A stretch of 46,146 nucleotides of DNA, taken from contig JBJKRF010000035.1 in the NCBI GenBank assembly GCA_046704785.1, positions 1 through 46,146 on the forward strand, written 5' to 3'. This stretch comes from JBJKRF01 sp046704785. GTDB lineage: Bacteria > Chloroflexota > Anaerolineae > Anaerolineales > Villigracilaceae. The notes under the pieces were generated by a model. That model made no database searches and was not told the origin of the DNA. It was given only the letters and a program-made list of their open reading frames with translations. Made by a program: the position numbers and the translations under genes. This document shows positions 23,456 through 30,317 of this stretch, piece by piece; the stretch's first letter is position 1; each line of letters opens with the position of its first letter.

Positions 23456-23576
23456 AAAGTGTGCATGTCAGTGCGAACGAGCGTTCTCCGCGAGTGAAGC
23501 AATCTTACCTTTTGATGAAGGAGGCTGCTTCATCGTCAAAGTGCGGCTCCTCGCAGTGACATCTCTCGCACACTTT
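23456..23576. repeat. Palindromic repeat element with terminal inverted repeats
   Basis: Outer arms AAAGTGTGC (23456-23464) and GCACACTTT (23568-23576) are perfect complements. Inner arms TGTCAGTGCGA (23466-23476) and TCGCAGTGACA (23551-23561) match in 10 of 11 positions. Between them are CGAGTGAAGCAATC and GGCTGCTTCATCG-like blocks. This resembles the widespread GTCATTGCGAGGAGCGAAGC-type intergenic repeats seen in many bacterial genomes, of MITE or REP character. No coding sequence is present. A partial relative lies at 26712-26738. Confidence 0.65.
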
Positions 23577-23670
23577 TCATACATGAGCCAGGTTGCCAAT
23601 GGATAGGGTGAAATGCTTGTTCATAAGGAAGAATTCCAACAGCCCTTTGCTAGCTACGAACAGGGCGGTT

Positions 23671-23698
23671 CCTGTTGGGAGTATAATCTCCCGACCAG
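23671..23698 (+). promoter_or_regulatory. -10-like TATAAT in the loop of an inverted repeat
   Basis: GGGAG (23677-23681) and CTCCC (23688-23692) flank TATAAT (23682-23687) exactly, and CCTG/CAGG extend the symmetry outward. It may be the promoter of the small anchored-protein gene at 23819 overlapped by an operator, but no convincing -35 box was found. Confidence 0.35.
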
Positions 23699-23818
23699 GG
23701 ATGTATCACTCTACTTTTACCACCAAAATTTATTTCGTTGACATGCGATACGACGGACCCTTTGGGGGTTCCCGTGAAAGATCGGCAAAACGTCCCAAGC
23801 AGAGACGAGGACACGGGA

Positions 23819-24328
23819 ATGCGAAGTAAATCAACGTTGGCTCGATGGGGCGTATTGTTGGTGTTGTGCGCCCTGGCGCTCTATGGCCCCATCAAAATGG
23901 TTCGGGAAAGGGGGACGGGGATGGATCGCTTTTTGTCCGATGCGCTCAAGAGTTTGCCGTTTTGGCCGGAAGGTTTGCTGCATTCCAATGCCAGCAGCGT
24001 TGCGGGCGTGGATTATGCTTTCCCCTCCTCGACGCATCTTTGCATCGGTGGGTGCAAGGAACACCAGAACTGGATCGTGTTCTATCTGGCCTCGAACAGT
24101 TACGTCCGCTCTTCATTGAGATTGAAAACGCGTCTGTTCTTTGCGCAAATCCTCACCTACGGGATTTCTGCAACGCCTTGCCCCCATCAAGACAAGCCCG
24201 GCTATACTTGTGTGGAGATGGAACTCAGCCACCGCCTGTTGTGGTTTCTGACGCAATTCAACCTGACACCGTTAAACCAGCTTCGAGATACGAATAACTG
24301 GTGGCTGGAATATACCCCTTTGCCGTAG
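23819..24328 (+). CDS. Uncharacterised membrane-anchored protein
   Basis: 169 aa from the ATG at 23819, chosen because GAGG lies eight bases upstream and the protein then opens with a normal basic-plus-hydrophobic N terminus (MRSKSTLARWG, membrane segment about 10-28). The open frame continues back to a TTG at 23738 without support. The remainder is probably outside the membrane: four Cys residues (HLCIGGC, ATPCPH, YTCVEM) could form disulfides, and the region HRLLWFLTQFNLTPLNQLRD is amphipathic. No family is recognised. It is flanked by the palindromic repeat and convergent with the MFS gene. Confidence 0.55.
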   Translation: MRSKSTLARWGVLLVLCALALYGPIKMVRERGTGMDRFLSDALKSLPFWPEGLLHSNASSVAGVDYAFPSSTHLCIGGCKEHQNWIVFYLASNSYVRSSLRLKTRLFFAQILTYGISATPCPHQDKPGYTCVEMELSHRLLWFLTQFNLTPLNQLRDTNNWWLEYTPLP

Positions 24329-24363
24329 AACCGCTCCCGGTGGCCCGGACAGCCGCCGACAGG

Positions 24364-25569
24364 CTACTGCGTCTCCTGGGCCTTGGTCGCCGACGGCTCC
24401 AGGGCGCTGACCCGTTGGATGACGAAATAACCCAGCACCAAGGCTATTGCTAAAACGTCCACCTGCACCATGAGGGGCATGGCCTGTGGGCCGGTGATGA
24501 CGAAAGCCTGGCCGATCAGCCAGGGCATGAGCATGCTACCCGCCCCCGACCCCACCAGAAACCAGCCGGTGATCGCGCCGGTCACATGCATGCGTTCCCC
24601 GGCGAACATCAGGATGGTGGGGAAGATGGACGCCATGCACAATCCCAGCCCGATGCTGCCAATCCACAGCGCCGGTTGGGAATCTCGCCAGAGCATGATT
24701 ACGCCCAGGCTGACGAAGCATCCGGCCAGGTCGGCGAACAAGATGGTCTGTGAACGGACGCGGGTCGAGACCCAGACGCCCAGCAACCGTCCGAGGGTGA
24801 AGAATCCCCAAAAGGCGGAGGTCAGATAGGCAGCGGTGATGGTCGTCTCAAGGTGGAGCGTCACGGCGTAGGTGTAGATCCAACTACCGAAACCGGTCTC
24901 CAGGGCCACATACAGCACGAACATCGATACTACCAACGCAACCGGAAACAGGGGAAAGGACTTGTTCGAGGCGTTTTCGGTGTGGACATGGATGGGCGGC
25001 GACGGAATCACCCAGAGCCAGATTGCCAGCGGCAGGCAGACGATGGCAAAGCTCCAAAACATCCAGACGATGTCGCCGGTGGCGGAAAGCACCCAGGCCA
25101 GGATGAGCGGCGAGATGAACGATCCCAGCCCGAAGCAGAAGTGCAGCCCGTTCATAAAAGGCCCCACCTTGGCGCCGTGCAGCCAGGGCAGCAAGGTGTT
25201 GCAACCCACGTCGACCACGCCTTTTGCCAGTCCGAAGAGGAGCATGGTGGCCAGCAGCCACCACAAAACATGCAGGATGGGCACCAACAGGCACCCTACC
25301 AGCATCATCAGCAAGGCAAAGGCCATCAAACGGTGACCGGCCAGACGGTCGTACGCCCGTCCGCCCAAGAACGATCCGATCAGGTAGCCAAGCGAGCCGA
25401 AGACGAAGATCAGGCTGATCTGGCTCAGGGAACTGGAGGTGTGTTGTGCCAGGACCGGCAGGCTGGGCCCTTCGGCGGCGATGACCAGTCCCAGGAGGAT
25501 GAACGAAAAATAATAGGCGGCTGTGGCGATGAGATGGTCGGGAAGTTTTTGGAATGAGGAGAAAGTCAT
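24364..25569 (-). CDS. Major facilitator superfamily transporter
   Basis: 401 aa with about 12 membrane segments. VFGSLGYLIGSFLGGRAYDRLAGHR holds the MFS loop 2-3 motif (GxxxGRxxDR type, here GGRAYDRLAGHR). LLFGLAKGVVDVGCNTLLPWLHG and the FMNGLHFCFGLGSFISP region resemble the FucP/NaGLT1 (MFSD4) sugar-transporter branch, so a sugar or related polar solute is possible, but this is not certain. It follows the SH3 lipoprotein gene on the same strand by about 115 bases. The start codon lacks a clear Shine-Dalgarno. Confidence 0.85.
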   Translation of the reverse strand: MTFSSFQKLPDHLIATAAYYFSFILLGLVIAAEGPSLPVLAQHTSSSLSQISLIFVFGSLGYLIGSFLGGRAYDRLAGHRLMAFALLMMLVGCLLVPILHVLWWLLATMLLFGLAKGVVDVGCNTLLPWLHGAKVGPFMNGLHFCFGLGSFISPLILAWVLSATGDIVWMFWSFAIVCLPLAIWLWVIPSPPIHVHTENASNKSFPLFPVALVVSMFVLYVALETGFGSWIYTYAVTLHLETTITAAYLTSAFWGFFTLGRLLGVWVSTRVRSQTILFADLAGCFVSLGVIMLWRDSQPALWIGSIGLGLCMASIFPTILMFAGERMHVTGAITGWFLVGSGAGSMLMPWLIGQAFVITGPQAMPLMVQVDVLAIALVLGYFVIQRVSALEPSATKAQETQ

Positions 25570-25684
25570 AAGGGAAGTAGTTCGCTTGTGGTTGGATAGG
25601 TTGGATGATGATTGCTGCCCTCAGGAGAGGCCTGAAACCCGGCTTACCCATGTGAATGGATGACCAAACGCGCCCCGTGGCGCT

Positions 25685-26491
25685 TCACGGCGTGGGGCTG
25701 GCGTTGGCCTGCGGCCAGGGAATTTCGACCCATTTGGTGTAGCCATGTTTCTCGACGCCGTAGACGCGTGCATGGGAGGGCGTGGAGCAACCGGCCTCGT
25801 CGGTGATGTTCGTTTGCAGCGCGTACGAGCCCACTGGTGTGAAGACGATTTGTCCGCCCACGCATACCCAGGCCTCCACCAAGTAAGGGAATTGTAGCGA
25901 GTCGTCGCCGGCGCGCAGCACCAGTCGATCCCATGAGACGGTTACCTGGTTTCCTTTGCGGGCAGCGGCGACACCCGTCAGCGGGCCGTAATACGGCGAC
26001 TGCGGCAGGACGACCTGCGCAGGGTCTACCGGCTGGACGCTCGTCATATCCCCCTTGACGTTCATATACTTGGCGTTCATCCAGCACGGATTGTTGCCGC
26101 CGATGGCCTGGACTTCGATCCACAAGGCATCGTTGTTCTGCACACGCCCGAGGACGTTCAGGTTGCTGCCGCCCAATAGACCGTATTTGTAGAGATAGGC
26201 GGCGCCGGGGCCGTAGCGACAACTGACGTGGTCCGCGTTGATTTCGCCACGCAGGATGGTGTACGTCGGGATGAGTGTGGGTGTGTCCGTCTCGGTGGGC
26301 GCCGGCGTGGACGTGAGGGTAGGGGTTGCACTTGGCAGCGGCGAGGGCGTCTCGGATGCCGTTGGCAGCGAGGTTGCCACGGGGCTTGCCGTCGGCGTGG
26401 CGGTGGGAGGCATGTAAGCCGGTTCGACCGGCACGGCGCAGGCCAGCACGGCCAGAATCAAGATCATCGATGCGAGGAGCGCTTTTTTCAT
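25685..26491 (-). CDS. SH3-domain lipoprotein
   Basis: 268 aa. Lipoprotein signal ending AVLAC (Cys18), Thr/Pro-rich spacer (about 28-75), a bacterial SH3-like domain (about 80-145: ADHVSCRYGPGAAYLYKYGLL, LNVLGRVQNNDALWIEV), and a C-terminal fibronectin-III-like domain (about 170-260: NQVTVSWDRLVLRAGD). SH3b domains often bind cell-wall peptides or glycans. AGGAACAG precedes the ATG. Function beyond envelope attachment cannot be inferred. Confidence 0.8.
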   Translation of the reverse strand: MKKALLASMILILAVLACAVPVEPAYMPPTATPTASPVATSLPTASETPSPLPSATPTLTSTPAPTETDTPTLIPTYTILRGEINADHVSCRYGPGAAYLYKYGLLGGSNLNVLGRVQNNDALWIEVQAIGGNNPCWMNAKYMNVKGDMTSVQPVDPAQVVLPQSPYYGPLTGVAAARKGNQVTVSWDRLVLRAGDDSLQFPYLVEAWVCVGGQIVFTPVGSYALQTNITDEAGCSTPSHARVYGVEKHGYTKWVEIPWPQANASPTP

Positions 26492-26568
26492 ATCTGTTCC
26501 TGTATGATGAGCATAACCAATTGTAGCCGCTTTTTATCCCCACGAATCTGTTTCGTCCCGCTGATCTT

Positions 26569-26611
26569 TTGCACGATAAAAAGTGCAATTTGTGACCGTG
26601 GCGAGTATAAT
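26569..26611 (+). promoter_or_regulatory. Promoter-like segment with upstream dyad
   Basis: TTGCAC (26569-26574) and GTGCAA (26583-26588) form a dyad with an 8-base spacer, followed 17 bases later by TATAAT (26606-26611). The stretch ATAAAAAGTGCAATTT and the following ACC-G-G-GTATAAT pattern recur upstream of the deacetylase gene at 39650-39685. It points toward the zinc-ribbon gene at 26778, leaving a leader of about 160 bases. Confidence 0.45.
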
Positions 26612-26711
26612 TTGCAAATCTTACCTTTTTAGTGTAAATTTGTGCATCCACTATACCGACGCACGATTTTCCAGCTTGGTAGAACCCACCTCAGAAATGC
26701 ACTTTTAATCT

Positions 26712-26738
26712 GTTCTTGCGAACGCAGCAAAGCAATCC
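26712..26738. repeat. Fragment related to the 23456-23576 repeat
   Basis: TTCTTGCGAACGCAGCAAAGCAATC resembles the left part of the palindromic element (GTGCGAACGAG... GTGAAGCAATC) with a shortened middle. It lies in the leader of the gene at 26778. Probably a decayed or partial copy. Confidence 0.4.
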
Positions 26739-26777
26739 ACTCAACAAGATAAATTCAAATTCCCTACAGGTGCCAGG

Positions 26778-27503
26778 ATGCTAGATCAATTAACTTGTCC
26801 CAATTGTGGGGCGGCCTTGCCCGCTCAACTTGCCAAATCGGATGTCGTGACTTGCCAATATTGCCATGTTACCTTCCGAGTCCCGCACTCCTTTACGCCT
26901 GAACCCGACATGGGTGACCTGATTCTCGGCGCGGATTTCAGTCATCAGCCTATTGCCGGCTGGGGTTTCCCTAATCCAGACGACGTGCAAACGGTGAACG
27001 GCAATCCGCCTGAATTCAGGGCGAAATTCAAGAATCGCGCAACGGTCCATTATGTGCTCAACAGTTCCGGCTATTTTGATAATCTGGATGCTGGCGTCAA
27101 CGTTTGCTTCTATGGGGGCAACCAGGATGACGTTACTTCCGGACTGATCTTGCGTTATCGCAAGAATGTGGGCTCCTATAACTTCTTTATCTCCCCACTC
27201 GGAACGTATGCGGTTGCCTGCTACGAAAAGAGCGATTCGGATCTGATGGACTGGAAATCCATTATCAGTTGGACGAAAGACAACATTATTCGGGCCGGGT
27301 TCAATCAAGTAAACCGGCTGCGGGTGATTGCCAACGGGACACAATTCAAGTTTTACATTAACGGTGTTTTGACGACCTCCATCCACGATAGTAGATATGA
27401 AGACGGGGAGGTCATCCTGGGCGTGGAGGGAAGCGCGAAATCGACCGTGGAGGTGGGCTTTGGCGATCTCCAGTTGCGGGAAGTGTTATCCAACGGGAAG
27501 TAG
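26778..27503 (+). CDS. Zinc-ribbon protein with LamG-like domain
   Basis: 241 aa. N-terminal zinc ribbon with two CxxC pairs (Cys7/Cys10 in CPNCGAALP; Cys26/Cys29 in CQYCHVTF). Then a jelly-roll domain (about 60-235) related to the lipoprotein at 15831-16472: SGLILRYRKNVGSYNFFISPLGTY (read in parts), FKFYINGVLTTSIHD, GEVILGVEG and VEVGFGDLQL. There is no signal peptide, so unlike that lipoprotein this one is probably cytosolic. A GCCAGG precedes the ATG. Function is unknown. A strong terminator follows. Confidence 0.75.
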   Translation: MLDQLTCPNCGAALPAQLAKSDVVTCQYCHVTFRVPHSFTPEPDMGDLILGADFSHQPIAGWGFPNPDDVQTVNGNPPEFRAKFKNRATVHYVLNSSGYFDNLDAGVNVCFYGGNQDDVTSGLILRYRKNVGSYNFFISPLGTYAVACYEKSDSDLMDWKSIISWTKDNIIRAGFNQVNRLRVIANGTQFKFYINGVLTTSIHDSRYEDGEVILGVEGSAKSTVEVGFGDLQLREVLSNGK

Positions 27504-27537
27504 CATTTTGGGCGGTATGCCCTTGTCGGCCAGTAGA

Positions 27538-27568
27538 GAAAGTCCTCTTCTTTGTAAGAAGAGGACTT
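27538..27568. terminator. Strong bidirectional terminator
   Basis: 14-bp perfect stem AAAGTCCTCTTCTT (27538-27551) and AAGAAGAGGACTTT (27555-27568), 3-base loop, T-rich on both exits. It ends the zinc-ribbon gene on the plus strand and the DEAD-box gene on the minus strand. Confidence 0.9.
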
Positions 27569-27571
27569 TGT

Positions 27572-28798
27572 TTATGATCTCTTATTCTGCCTGGGGTGCG
27601 GATGCTGGTGCTGTGGCGGACGCCGGGGCGAACGCGACCTGCGTGGGGCGGGTTGGTTTTGCTGCACCGGAGCGGGGGTGTTGTAGTCGAAGTCGTCGAG
27701 GGTCTCGCGCGGCAGGGGTTGTTTCATAATGCGTTCGAGCGTGCGCACCATGCCGTCATCGTCGGGCGTGACCAGGGTGAAGGCGTCGCCGCTGCGCTTG
27801 GCGCGGCCTGTGCGCCCGATGCGGTGGATGTAGGCGTCGGCGGTGTCGGGCATGTCGAAGTTGATGACGTGCGAGATGCTGTCTACGTCCAGGCCGCGGG
27901 CGGCGATATCGGTGGCGACCATGATCTGGTAACGGCCTTCCTTGAATCCGTTCAGTGCGGATTGGCGCTGGCCCTGCGTGCGGTCGGAGTGCAGGCTGGT
28001 GACTTTGTAGCCGCGTCGTCCCAATTGTTGCGCCAGGCGTTGCGCGCGGTGACGGGTGCGGGCGAAGATCAGCACGGAGTTGGTATCGGTGCGTTTGAGC
28101 AGTTCCATCGTCAGGGCGGTCTTGAGATGCCTCGGGACGGGGTACAATGCGTGTGAAACGGTATGCGCCGGGCGGGTGAGTCCGACCGCGATGCGCTGGG
28201 GTCGGTTTAACGTTTCGGCGGCCAGTTTTTCCACTTCGGAGGAAAAGGTGGCTGAGAAGAGCATCGTCTGCCGTTTGTTCGGCACCTGCTGGATGATGCG
28301 ACGCACGTCGGGCAGGAAGCCCATGTCGAACATGCGGTCGGCTTCGTCCAGCACCAGGATTTCGAGGCCGTCCAGGCGGACGTGGCCCTGGGACAACAGG
28401 TCGAGCAGCCGACCGGGGCAGGCGACCAGGATCTCGACTCCGGCTTTGAGCGTTTTGATCTGCGGGATGACTCCTACGCCGCCGTAGACGGTGGCGGAGC
28501 GCAGGCCGGTGCCCGTGGCGAGCACGCGGATGTTGTCGTTGATCTGTTCGGCCAGCTCGCGGGTGGGGGTGACGATCAGCGCGTGGACGCGTCGGCGCGG
28601 GCCGCGAAGCAGTGTATGCAGCATGGGCAGCACGAAGGCCGCCGTCTTGCCGGTGCCGGTTTGGGCGGTGGCGATCAGGTCGCGCCCCGACAGAGCCACC
28701 GGGATGGCGCTGGCCTGTACCGGCGTGGCTTCACGATAGCCGGCTCTTTGGATGCCTTTTAACAGGCGGGCGTCCAGGTTGAACTGGGAGAAGTTCAC
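27572..28798 (-). CDS. rhlE: DEAD-box ATP-dependent RNA helicase (RhlE-like)
   Basis: 408 aa. The GTG at 28798 is the start, with AAGGAAA upstream. Helicase motifs in order: Q-motif YREATPVQASAIP, motif I AQTGTGKT, Ia PTRELAEQ, GG, Ib CPGRLLDL, II VLDEADRMFD, III SATF, IV VLIFARTRHRA, V ATDIAARGLD, VI YIHRIGRTGRA. The C-terminal 40 residues are basic and rich in Pro/Gln/His/Arg, a typical RNA-binding tail. It unwinds RNA duplexes in ribosome assembly or RNA decay. It is transcribed from a good promoter at 28900-28928 with a leader of about 95 bases, which may carry cold-shock regulation (not shown). Confidence 0.93.
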   Translation of the reverse strand: MNFSQFNLDARLLKGIQRAGYREATPVQASAIPVALSGRDLIATAQTGTGKTAAFVLPMLHTLLRGPRRRVHALIVTPTRELAEQINDNIRVLATGTGLRSATVYGGVGVIPQIKTLKAGVEILVACPGRLLDLLSQGHVRLDGLEILVLDEADRMFDMGFLPDVRRIIQQVPNKRQTMLFSATFSSEVEKLAAETLNRPQRIAVGLTRPAHTVSHALYPVPRHLKTALTMELLKRTDTNSVLIFARTRHRAQRLAQQLGRRGYKVTSLHSDRTQGQRQSALNGFKEGRYQIMVATDIAARGLDVDSISHVINFDMPDTADAYIHRIGRTGRAKRSGDAFTLVTPDDDGMVRTLERIMKQPLPRETLDDFDYNTPAPVQQNQPAPRRSRSPRRPPQHQHPHPRQNKRS

Positions 28799-28899
28799 AG
28801 TGTTTCCTTGTCTTCAGAAGTCCAGGGATGTCGGGGAGATCGAGCGGGCGCTCAAAGCGAACAAACGAGACTGCTGAACGAATAAAAAATGATGCGTGA

Positions 28900-28928
28900 A
28901 CGATACTTGATTGCGGCGATACTGTCAA
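28900..28928 (-). promoter_or_regulatory. Promoter of the DEAD-box helicase gene
   Basis: On the minus strand TTGACA (28928-28923), a 17-base spacer, then TATCGT (28905-28900). The transcript would have a leader of about 95 bases. Confidence 0.65.
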
Positions 28929-28992
28929 GATGAGAAAAGTTGCGTGTATATCTGTGGGAGAAGAGATGCTAAACGAGCCGTAGCTGTTTAAT

Positions 28993-30174
28993 TCACCTCT
29001 TTCCCAATAAAAATTCGCGCGTTAAATGTTCTTTTGGAATTTCCTGTTCTTGGGGTAGGTAGATGGCTGCCTGAATGTCCAGTTTCGATAAATAATTACA
29101 TATCATTGGACCGATGTCTTTCCAGGCCAATCCACCCAATCCGCAACCCAGAGCAGGTATAGCGATGGACTGGATACCTTCGATTTTATAATTTTTAATG
29201 ATCCATCCTAAACCCTGTTCGATTCCCTTTTTGTCTGATCCTTGTTTCCAATGTTCCTTCGTAGGAAATAACAAAAACCATTTATTCGCGTTTAAGTTGG
29301 GTAAATCCTTTGGTTCATCTGCTAATTCTTCGTCTAAAGACGCCTCACGTTTATACACGTAAGGTTTGCCCATCTGTAGGATTTTTTCCCGGCAAACGTC
29401 CTGATATACCACATACATATCTGGAAATTGGTATTTCGCTCTGGATGCTAGGCCTTTTCCCATTACGCCGACAGTGTTGACACTGATTGTAAGGGTTTGC
29501 ATTTGAGAGAAGAACATATCGCCGTCCACCCAAAACATTTTATCCGTAATATAGCCTTGTTTCCTTGGCTGGAAGAACATGTGTGGCTCTACAACAACGG
29601 ATACTTGTAATGGATAGTTTTCCACGCTGGACCGAATTGTATCGGCAACAGTTTGACTGACCACATAAACTGAGTGAATTTGTGCTGGTGGTATAAGATC
29701 GGGTATAAGACATTCAGCCATGATTTTTCGCTTCGTCCCGTCTTCTGCTTTCCACCAATCACTATTGAGAATCGGCCAATACTCATCGTTAAGGATTTGC
29801 AGACCCTTTTCTGCAGATAAAATTGGTGATAATAAACTGGCAGCATTTCCCAATGATACGAAAGCTTCATCGACATCCATAGCTTGTGGTCGAATGCCTA
29901 AAATGACAATATTTCTCCTGTCTGTTTCGCTCAGGACTTTGTATAACATTGGATTGCGAGGCTGGAAATAGACATTTGCATATTCCCATAGACTTTTTCC
30001 GCTAGGAGTTTGCCTCATTTGGCGATTGGCAACGATTTCTGGATTGTAAATACGTTCTGGCTGCACCCCTCTTTTTTCGATTTGTTCGTGTGAAAGAATA
30101 CCATCGCGTAGAATAGATGCTAAGTTATCAAAATGAGTAATGTAATATAATCCCTTTATATTGTGCTTTGCCAT
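28993..30174 (-). CDS. DarT-like ADP-ribosyltransferase fused to DarG-like macrodomain
   Basis: 393 aa from the ATG at 30174 (AAGGA nine bases upstream; a TTG at 30195 is less likely). Residues 1-205 match DarT (DUF4433), a toxin that ADP-ribosylates thymidine in single-stranded DNA: YYITHFDNLASILRDGILSH (His14), VANRQMRQ (Arg51/Arg54), YFQPRNPMLYKV, and KIMAECLIPDLIPP with the likely catalytic Glu154. Residues 218-375 match the DarG macrodomain antitoxin that removes the mark: ISVNTVGVMGKGLASRAKYQFP, LFPTKEHWK with Lys306 at the catalytic lysine position, and IAIPALGCGLGGLAW. In known DarTG systems toxin and antitoxin are separate genes; here both are one intact polypeptide. The gene is clearly more AT-rich than its neighbours, suggesting transfer. 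Domain identity is confident; self-limiting toxin or defence function is inferred. Confidence 0.88.
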   Translation of the reverse strand: MAKHNIKGLYYITHFDNLASILRDGILSHEQIEKRGVQPERIYNPEIVANRQMRQTPSGKSLWEYANVYFQPRNPMLYKVLSETDRRNIVILGIRPQAMDVDEAFVSLGNAASLLSPILSAEKGLQILNDEYWPILNSDWWKAEDGTKRKIMAECLIPDLIPPAQIHSVYVVSQTVADTIRSSVENYPLQVSVVVEPHMFFQPRKQGYITDKMFWVDGDMFFSQMQTLTISVNTVGVMGKGLASRAKYQFPDMYVVYQDVCREKILQMGKPYVYKREASLDEELADEPKDLPNLNANKWFLLFPTKEHWKQGSDKKGIEQGLGWIIKNYKIEGIQSIAIPALGCGLGGLAWKDIGPMICNYLSKLDIQAAIYLPQEQEIPKEHLTREFLLGKR

Positions 30175-30213
30175 TTTAGGAATCCTTTGCGGCAACTTGT
30201 CATTTTCAAAATG

Positions 30214-30219
30214 ATTATA
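30214..30219 (-). promoter_or_regulatory. -10 box of the DarT-macrodomain gene
   Basis: TATAAT on the minus strand, with ATGACA about 19 bases upstream as a possible -35. It gives a leader of about 35 bases. The divergent purine operon promoter starts about 30 bases away, so the two promoters are back to back. Confidence 0.5.
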
Positions 30220-30250
30220 GCATGTTGAATGAAGCGGCTGTCATAATCGA

Positions 30251-30279
30251 TTGACTCTCCCTCCCCTTTCTGCTACACT
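30251..30279 (+). promoter_or_regulatory. Promoter of the purine operon
   Basis: TTGACT (30251-30256), 17-base spacer, TACACT (30274-30279). Transcription would begin at about 30286, just before the dyad at 30289-30306 and about 30 bases before the first start codon. Confidence 0.65.
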
Positions 30280-30288
30280 TAAGCAAAT

Positions 30289-30306
30289 TTGTCAGACAAC
30301 TTGTCT
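30289..30306 (+). promoter_or_regulatory. Candidate HutC/GntR-type operator
   Basis: TTGTC-A-GACAA (30289-30299) is a perfect dyad and is followed after one base by a third half-site TTGTCT (30301-30306). HutC-branch regulators usually bind TTGT..ACAA-like dyads, and such a regulator is encoded in this operon (33887-34606). The site lies at about +3 to +20 of the predicted transcript. Binding is inferred. Confidence 0.5.
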
Positions 30307-30317
30307 CGGATTTTCTC

